DNA of 6,768 nt. Origin: Pseudomonadota bacterium. Lineage in GTDB: Bacteria > Pseudomonadota > Gammaproteobacteria > Burkholderiales > Thiobacillaceae. The translations under genes were made by a program, and so were the position numbers. This document shows positions 1-5,705 of the stretch, in pieces. The stretch's first letter is position 1. Each line of letters starts with the position of its first letter. The notes beneath the pieces were generated by a model. That model saw nothing but the letters and a program-made list of their open reading frames with translations, had not been told where the DNA came from and searched no databases. The stretch lies in assembly GCA_021780975.1 (NCBI GenBank), contig JAJXXS010000176.1, positions 1-6,768 on the forward strand, given 5' to 3'.

Positions 1-905
1 TGCAATACGCCAACACCCAGGACGGCCAGGGCAATTACCTGTTCGCGGGCAGCCAGAACCAGACCCAGCCTTTCTCACTCATGCCCAACGGCCAGGTGCA
101 ATACTCCGGCGACGGCGCGCAGAACCAGCTGACTATCGGCTCTTCGCTGCAGACCGCGGTGAGTGACCCGGGTAACGCAGTCTTCATGGACATCCCGGGT
201 GGCAACGGCAGCTTTACCGTCGCGGCTTCCGGCAGCAACTCCGGCGGCGCGGTGGCCGGGCCCGGCAGCGTCGCCAATGCTTCGCTGGCGCAGCAGGTGC
301 TCGTGGTCGATCAGACCCAATACCAGATCAGCTTCAGCGGCAGCACCGCCAACGGCGGCACGCAAACCTACACCGTCACCAGCGGCACGGGCAGCAGCAT
401 GAACGCCTCGGGCGTGGTCGCGTCCGGCACATTCACACCCGGCATGAGCATCAGCATTCCTTCCAGCGGGGGTACCACCGTGCTGAACGTGCCCGTACAG
501 GGCACCCCGGCCTCGGGAGACACCTTCACCATCGCCGCCGCGGGCCATCAAAGCCTGTTCACGATCTTCCAGAATCTGCAGCAGGCTTTCTCGACGAATT
601 CCTCCGCACCCGGCGCCAACGCCCAGCGCGCCCAGGCCATAGGCAACGCCATCGCAGGCCTGGATCAGGCGCAGACCACGCTGCTCAACACCCAGGCTGC
701 CATCGGCACGCGCCTACAACAGGTACAGGCGGTGCAGAACATGAACTCCACCCTGACCCTGCAAATCCAGACACAGCAATCGCAACTCACCGACATCAAC
801 TACCCCCAGGTGATCACCGCCTATCAGCAGAGCCTTACGGCGCTACAGGCTTCGGAGCAGGCTTATGCTAAGGTGCAGGGATTGAGCCTATTCCAGTACC
901 TGTGA
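1..905 (+). CDS. flgL: Flagellar hook-associated protein 3 FlgL, C-terminal part (5' end outside window)
   Basis: FlgL (HAP3) forms the junction between hook and flagellin filament; it is exported by the flagellar type III apparatus. The reading frame is open from the first base (first full codon at 3) to TGA at 903-905, giving 300 visible residues; roughly the first 100 residues, including the N-terminal D0/D1 helix, are missing. Recognisable FlgL signatures are the early NYLFAGSQNQTQPF stretch (visible residues about 12-25), the following VFMDIPGGNGSFTVAA-type segment (about 59-74), a Ser/Gly/Thr-rich central beta region ending in SGDTFTI (about 170-176), a long Gln/Ala-rich helical C-terminal region, and the terminal LSLFQYL, close to the usual LSLFDYL ending. 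The helical C-terminus is what is expected to pack with the N-terminal helix in the D0/D1 core. The ATG at 81 is internal, because the homology continues upstream of it. The next gene starts 21 bases after the stop, so the two are probably co-transcribed. Confidence 0.93.
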   Translation, partial: QYANTQDGQGNYLFAGSQNQTQPFSLMPNGQVQYSGDGAQNQLTIGSSLQTAVSDPGNAVFMDIPGGNGSFTVAASGSNSGGAVAGPGSVANASLAQQVLVVDQTQYQISFSGSTANGGTQTYTVTSGTGSSMNASGVVASGTFTPGMSISIPSSGGTTVLNVPVQGTPASGDTFTIAAAGHQSLFTIFQNLQQAFSTNSSAPGANAQRAQAIGNAIAGLDQAQTTLLNTQAAIGTRLQQVQAVQNMNSTLTLQIQTQQSQLTDINYPQVITAYQQSLTALQASEQAYAKVQGLSLFQYL

Positions 906-915
906 TTCCAATGAT

Positions 916-920
916 AAGGA
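916..920 (+). promoter_or_regulatory. Shine-Dalgarno supporting the TTG start at 927
   Basis: AAGGA lies six bases upstream of the TTG at 927. In-frame stops TGA (912-914) and TAA (915-917) sit just upstream, so TTG 927 is the first possible start in this frame. No in-frame ATG occurs until about residue 258, inside the methyltransferase domain, which makes TTG the best choice. The site sits 11 bases after the flgL stop, a spacing compatible with re-initiation by ribosomes finishing flgL. Confidence 0.7.
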
Positions 921-926
921 CGACGC

Positions 927-3900
927 TTGAAAGAAGCCGCACGCGCCTTCGCCTTTGATGCAGCCCTCGATGCTCGGCAACTCCACACCCGAGCCACGTT
1001 GCACAAACTGGCACGGAAACAAATCGATCTCTGCACGGTTCGCTTCGACGCACTCCGTGACAATGGCACCCTCCATCCTCATACGGACCTCTATTTTTAT
1101 CTTCCAGATGCCGGCCGCCTCATTCCGGCACTTGCGCTGCCGCTCGACACTGCAACCGGGCGACTAATTTGGCCGGAAGCATTTTCCGATTGGCCCGAGG
1201 CACTGCTTGCCAAGGTCAGCGCGCACATAGTCGACCTATGGCACCAAAAATCACCCCTGGGCCGTGTCATTGGCGCGGCATCTTTCCAGGCCGCGTTCGG
1301 CGCTCCGGTAGATCAACTGCTAAATGGCCGATCAATCCCTGGGCTAGAAAATTATTGGACCACTGCTCAGGTGCTTAACCGCTACCAATGGGTGCAAGAA
1401 TTGGTTCAAGCGGGCCGCGTGCTAGAAGTAGCCACCGGCCCAGGCTTCGGCGCTGCCTGGCTGCTCGAACGGCAACCAGCCGTCAAAGAATATGTTGGGG
1501 CCGATCTGGATAGCCTCGCCATCGGGCTAGCCAGGCGCCTCAATACGCCAGACCGCAGCCGTTTCCACCTTGGGCTCTTGGAAGACCTTCCCGATACAGG
1601 CTTCGACTGGGTGCTCTCGCTTGAAACCATAGAGCACACCCCCGATCCGGAATTTTTTCTTTTGGAACTGAAAAAGCACCTCGCTCCAGGCGGCCGCATG
1701 CTGGTGTCATTGCCATGCGAGCGGTGGCATGGTTTTCACCTTAACCCGCATCACTGGAGCGCATGGAATTATTCCCGCATACGCACCTTCCTCCAGCCCC
1801 ATTTCGGTCACGTGGCCTTCTACCGACAAGGCCGCCCCGCTTTCACTGAGAACGCGCTGGAGCAGACTGGCCGAATCACTACGCTACAGCAAATCAACAC
1901 CGACTGGGACGAAGACTACCTGATGGTGCTATCAGACCCTCGCGACGTCCCCCTGCGCCCGCGCGTCGTAGCTCAGCGCCGTTACGCTCGCGGCGACGTA
2001 CTGCAGGCTACGCCCATCGTCCGCGAGATACGCAAACACCTGCCGGACCACACCCTGGTGGTTTCAACAGACATCAACGAGGTGTTTGCCGGCAATCCAA
2101 ACGTTGATCTGCTGATGGCCACCTCATCGGGTTTCAAGCCGCGCAGCACCGACATCGTCATCAACCTGGATGAGGCCTACGAGCGTCGCCCCAAGCAGCA
2201 CATCCTGAGCGCCTATGCGGAAGCAGCAGGAGTGGCTCTGCCCAACCCCGCACTTGATCTTTACCTCGACGCGCGCGACTACCACGCCGTTGGCAGTCAC
2301 ATAGCGCAAGCGGGTGCGAACTGGAATACTGTATCCAAAGTAATCGCCGTGCATATGGGCGCCACGCCTGATCGCAGTTGGCCCGCCAGCCATTGGAATG
2401 TACTGCTTGCCGCGTTGGCCACCGATCCAAGAATAGGCTTCATCGCCCTCGGCGCTGGTGCCGACTTTCATCCACCCGCCATGCCACGCGTGCTCGATCT
2501 GGTCGGCCGGATGGACCTCCGCGAAAGCGCCGCTGCGATTGCTGCGGCAGACATGCTGGTGGGACCGGACTCCGCCCTGCTGCATATAGCGGCTGCCGTC
2601 GGGACCCCAGGGATCGGTCTGTATGGCATGGTCGACCCGGCGTTACGAATCCCCATTGGCGCAGAGCAAACAGCCATTCGCTCACCCGTGGAATGCGTCG
2701 GATGCCTCCATGATCTTCCCGCTCCGAACACCAATCCCCGCTGTAAATTCGGCAAGTCCTTCTGTATGGAGGCTATCGCTCCCGGTGTCGTAATTCAGGC
2801 AGTGTTGGACAAAGTCTGCGATCTTCGTGCCGATGCCTGGCGGGAACGGCTGCGTCTGGGCGGCTACCCGGCGCTGTCCGCGAAAGCTGCAGGAATTCCT
2901 TGGCGAGAGACGCCACAGGTAATAATCTCTTTGCCGGCTACGCCATCCCCTGCATCTAACCAGGCAATGTCGCCCGAAGCTGCCGTCCGTCCGGCAGCGC
3001 CCGCCCCGCTGCCCCCTTGGCTGCCCGAAGCCCGCTGGTGCCCGGGCGAGAAAACCTGGGCAGATGAGGTTCTGGCCAAGTGGCCGCAATCGCCGCGCTT
3101 CCGCCTTGCGGTCGTCGCCTCACGAGAACGCTCGCCCCAGCCCACCCGTGCCAGCCTGCAAGGCCAGTGGCTTGCAGGCGAGGCCAAAGACAACGCACTT
3201 GCCGAAGGCGCCGCACTTCTCAAAGAGGTCAACAGCACCCTGCTTGGAGGCACCACCGACTGGGTGGGCTTGGTCGACGCCGGCGACCAACTCGCCCCCG
3301 ACGCCCTTTTCCGCATCGCCCTGGCGATCAAGCAGCATCCGGAGTGGCAAGTCATCTACACGGATGAGGACAGCCTCACCGCCGACGGTGAACACACCAA
3401 TCCGCACTGCAAACCGGACTTCAATCCCGATTATTTTCGCAGTCTGCCTTACACCGGCGGGCTGCTGCTTATCCGCCGCGACCTCTTCGCGGATTTGGGG
3501 GGCTTCGACCCCGAGCGCGAAGGGGCAGAAGACTACGATCTCGTGCTACGCGCCTGGGAACAGGCTGGCAGCGCTGCGATCGGCCATGTGCCCGAGGTTC
3601 TGTATCACCGCTTGCAAGGCTCCAGCCATACCTCGAAATCCATCCCAGAAATCCTGGCTGCCGGCCAGGCGGCGCTGGAGGCGCATCTGCGGCGCTGCAA
3701 TATCGATGCAGAAGTGCAGCCCGGACCTTTCCCGCCCTCATTCCGCGTGGGCTACCGGCAAGCGACACAACCGCTGGTATCCATCCTCGTTCCCACGCGC
3801 GACCAGTTACCCATGCTGCAGCGCTGCGTGGAATCGATCATCGAGAAGACCAAATATCCGGCCTACGAAATTATCGTCATCGACAACGATAGCCAAAGCG

Positions 3901-5633
3901 AAGAAGCGCGCAACTATCTCGCTGCGATAGAGAGCAAGGAAGCCGAACTGGGCGGCCGGCTGCGCGTTCTGCGCTATCCGGGCCCCTTCAATTTCTCCGC
4001 CATGAACAATGCCGCGGCGCGGGCGGCACGCGGCGACTTTCTCCTCCTCCTGAACAACGACACCGCCGCGCTGCACGACGACTGGCTCGACGAAATGATG
4101 TCGCACGCCTTGCGCCCCGAAGTGGGGATCGTCGGCGCCAAGTTGCTCTATCCGGACGGGCGCATCCAGCACGCGGGCGTCATCCTCGGCATGAAGGGTC
4201 CGGCCGAGCATCCTTTCATCACCCGCCCGCCGGAAGACCGCGGCTATTTCGGGCGCCTGCAGCTCACGCAGAATTACTCCGCTGTGACGGGGGCCTGCCT
4301 GTTGATTGGAAAATCGCTGTACCAGGAAGTTGGCGGGCTCGACGAACAGGCCTTTGCCGTGTCGTACAACGACATCGACCTGTGCCTCAAAGTCGGCGCG
4401 AAGGGAAAACGCATCGTCTGGACCCCTTACGCCATCCTCATGCACGAAGGTTCCGCCAGCCAGAAGGGGCAGGTGGAAGCCAAGCCGGACGAAGCCAAGC
4501 TCAAGCGCTTTGCCGCCGAGAAGGATGCCATGTACACCCGCTGGCTGCCCAAGCTGGCCTGCGACCCCGCCTACAACCGCCACCTGAGCCTCGCCAGCAC
4601 GGACTTCCTGCTCGACGATCAGGCCGCCTTGGCGTGGGATCCCGACTGGCGCCCGCGGCCGCGCCTTCTGGTGCACTCCGCCGACCGCGAGGGCTGCGGC
4701 GAGTACCGCATCATCGCCCCCATGCGCGCGCTCAACCGCGCCGGCCGCACCCAGGGCTGGGAAACCATGCGCATTTTCGATCCCGCGGAAATGGAGCGCA
4801 TCAAACCGGACAGCCTGGTGGTGCAGCGCCAGATGGAATGGCCGCAAATCGAGGCGCTGGAACGCCACAAGAAATACAGCAAGGCCTTCCGCGTGTTCGA
4901 GATCGACGACCTCATCACCAACCTGCCGCTCAAGAGCACGCACCGTTCCGGCATCCACAAGGACATTTACAAGCGCTTCCGCAAGGCGGCCGGCCTGTGC
5001 CAGCGCCTGGTGGTGGCCACCCAGCCGCTGGCGCAGGCTTACCGCGACCTGAGCGACGAAGTCGTCGTGGTGCCCAACTACCTTGAGGCGCACCGCTGGG
5101 ATGGCCTCAGCCCGCAGCGCCGCGGCGGCCCAAGGCCACGCGTGGGCTGGGCGGGCGGCATCGGCCACCAAGGCGATCTGGAAATGATCGCCGATGTGGT
5201 GCGCGACCTGGCGGAGGAGGTGGACTGGGTGTTCTTCGGCATGTGCCCGGACGCCCTGCGACCCTATGTCAAGGAGTTTTATCCCGGCATGCCGCTCGAC
5301 CAGTACGCCCCCAAACTGGCCAGCCTTGATCTCGACCTGGCCATAGCACCGCTGGAAGACAATCCCTTCAACGAGGCCAAAAGCCATCTGCGCATCCTGG
5401 AATGCGGCATCCTCGGCTACCCGGTGGTGTGCTCCGACCTGGCGCCGTATCAAGGCGATTTCCCGGTCTGGCGTGTCGCCAACAAATATGCCGCCTGGGT
5501 CAAGGCAATCCGCGAAGCCGTCAGCGATCGCGCGGCTTTGGCGGCACGTGGCGATGAACTGCGCGCCCACATCCGCCAGCACTGGATGTTGGAAGACCAC
5601 CTGGATGTCTGGCTCAAGGCCTGGCTGCCCTGA
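927..5633 (+). CDS. Multidomain methyltransferase-glycosyltransferase (MTase-GT9-GT2-GT2-GT4), probable flagellar protein glycosylation enzyme
   Basis: A 1568-residue predicted cytoplasmic protein with no signal peptide or membrane helix. Domains by residue: 1-145 unassigned; about 145-335 SAM-dependent methyltransferase with glycine-rich motif I VLEVATGPGFG (165-175), acidic D193 after strand 2 and LAPGGRMLVSLP (252-263); about 345-630 GT9, heptosyltransferase-like, with RGDVLQATP (355-363, D357 at the usual catalytic Asp position), VGPDSALLHIAAAVGTPGIG (545-564) and cysteines 590, 593, 606 and 613; 667-700 Pro/Ala-rich linker; about 700-940 a first GT2 module keeping YTDEDS (811-816) and AEDYDLVLR (867-875) but with a shortened, diverged front half; 948-1210 a complete GT2 module with VSILVPT (951-957), LLNNDT (1041-1046) and YNDIDLCLK (1147-1155); about 1244-1568 a GT4/GT1-type module with FEIDDL (1324-1329), RVGWAGGIG (1405-1413) and EAKSHLRILECG (1483-1494). 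The tandem GT2 layout is typical of RfbC/FgtA-like enzymes. Its place directly after flgL suggests glycosylation of flagellin or another filament protein; LPS or O-antigen synthesis is the alternative. Domain identities are firm; donor sugars and target are inferred. Confidence 0.92.
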   Translation: MKEAARAFAFDAALDARQLHTRATLHKLARKQIDLCTVRFDALRDNGTLHPHTDLYFYLPDAGRLIPALALPLDTATGRLIWPEAFSDWPEALLAKVSAHIVDLWHQKSPLGRVIGAASFQAAFGAPVDQLLNGRSIPGLENYWTTAQVLNRYQWVQELVQAGRVLEVATGPGFGAAWLLERQPAVKEYVGADLDSLAIGLARRLNTPDRSRFHLGLLEDLPDTGFDWVLSLETIEHTPDPEFFLLELKKHLAPGGRMLVSLPCERWHGFHLNPHHWSAWNYSRIRTFLQPHFGHVAFYRQGRPAFTENALEQTGRITTLQQINTDWDEDYLMVLSDPRDVPLRPRVVAQRRYARGDVLQATPIVREIRKHLPDHTLVVSTDINEVFAGNPNVDLLMATSSGFKPRSTDIVINLDEAYERRPKQHILSAYAEAAGVALPNPALDLYLDARDYHAVGSHIAQAGANWNTVSKVIAVHMGATPDRSWPASHWNVLLAALATDPRIGFIALGAGADFHPPAMPRVLDLVGRMDLRESAAAIAAADMLVGPDSALLHIAAAVGTPGIGLYGMVDPALRIPIGAEQTAIRSPVECVGCLHDLPAPNTNPRCKFGKSFCMEAIAPGVVIQAVLDKVCDLRADAWRERLRLGGYPALSAKAAGIPWRETPQVIISLPATPSPASNQAMSPEAAVRPAAPAPLPPWLPEARWCPGEKTWADEVLAKWPQSPRFRLAVVASRERSPQPTRASLQGQWLAGEAKDNALAEGAALLKEVNSTLLGGTTDWVGLVDAGDQLAPDALFRIALAIKQHPEWQVIYTDEDSLTADGEHTNPHCKPDFNPDYFRSLPYTGGLLLIRRDLFADLGGFDPEREGAEDYDLVLRAWEQAGSAAIGHVPEVLYHRLQGSSHTSKSIPEILAAGQAALEAHLRRCNIDAEVQPGPFPPSFRVGYRQATQPLVSILVPTRDQLPMLQRCVESIIEKTKYPAYEIIVIDNDSQSEEARNYLAAIESKEAELGGRLRVLRYPGPFNFSAMNNAAARAARGDFLLLLNNDTAALHDDWLDEMMSHALRPEVGIVGAKLLYPDGRIQHAGVILGMKGPAEHPFITRPPEDRGYFGRLQLTQNYSAVTGACLLIGKSLYQEVGGLDEQAFAVSYNDIDLCLKVGAKGKRIVWTPYAILMHEGSASQKGQVEAKPDEAKLKRFAAEKDAMYTRWLPKLACDPAYNRHLSLASTDFLLDDQAALAWDPDWRPRPRLLVHSADREGCGEYRIIAPMRALNRAGRTQGWETMRIFDPAEMERIKPDSLVVQRQMEWPQIEALERHKKYSKAFRVFEIDDLITNLPLKSTHRSGIHKDIYKRFRKAAGLCQRLVVATQPLAQAYRDLSDEVVVVPNYLEAHRWDGLSPQRRGGPRPRVGWAGGIGHQGDLEMIADVVRDLAEEVDWVFFGMCPDALRPYVKEFYPGMPLDQYAPKLASLDLDLAIAPLEDNPFNEAKSHLRILECGILGYPVVCSDLAPYQGDFPVWRVANKYAAWVKAIREAVSDRAALAARGDELRAHIRQHWMLEDHLDVWLKAWLP

Positions 5634-5662
5634 GCCGTAATAAGAACTGGTGGCGCTCGCAT

Positions 5663-5686
5663 GCTTGGCGGGCCCCCAGCTTTTTT
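5663..5686 (+). terminator. Probable Rho-independent terminator after the glycosyltransferase gene
   Basis: GCTTGG (5663-5668) can pair with CCCAGC (5675-5680) around a six-base loop, with one T-C mismatch, and is followed directly by six T (5681-5686). It lies 30 bases after the TGA at 5631-5633 and ahead of the next gene's ribosome binding site, the right place to end the flgL-glycosyltransferase transcript. The stem is short and imperfect. A competing pairing of CTTGG (5664-5668) with CCAAG (5692-5696) would enclose the T run instead. Confidence 0.5.
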
Positions 5687-5693
5687 GGCATCC

Positions 5694-5697
5694 AAGG
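5694..5697 (+). promoter_or_regulatory. Shine-Dalgarno deciding the ATG start at 5706
   Basis: AAGG lies eight bases before ATG 5706. An in-frame ATG at 5661 would add 15 codons, but it would place the hairpin and T run inside the coding sequence and has no comparable ribosome binding site, so 5706 is preferred. Confidence 0.55.
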
Positions 5698-5705
5698 TTC
5701 ACCGC

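Noticed and set aside
75..551. A 158-codon minus-strand frame opposite flgL
   Set aside because: It overlaps clear FlgL coding sequence and its translation is Ala/Gly/Arg/His-rich without any recognisable motif.
911..958. A 15-codon ATG-started frame in the flgL-glycosyltransferase junction, as a possible leader peptide
   Set aside because: The Shine-Dalgarno at 916-920 lies inside it rather than ahead of it, and no attenuator-like structure follows, so it is most likely chance.
3064..3930. A 288-codon plus-strand frame inside the glycosyltransferase gene
   Set aside because: It is an alternate-frame shadow of the two GT2 modules; its translation is Ser/Arg/Pro-rich without domain signatures.
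5661..5705. Earlier in-frame ATG at 5661 for the EAL-HDOD protein
   Set aside because: It lacks a good ribosome binding site and would translate through the hairpin and T run. The added residues are not part of the EAL domain, which begins near residue 23 of the chosen start.
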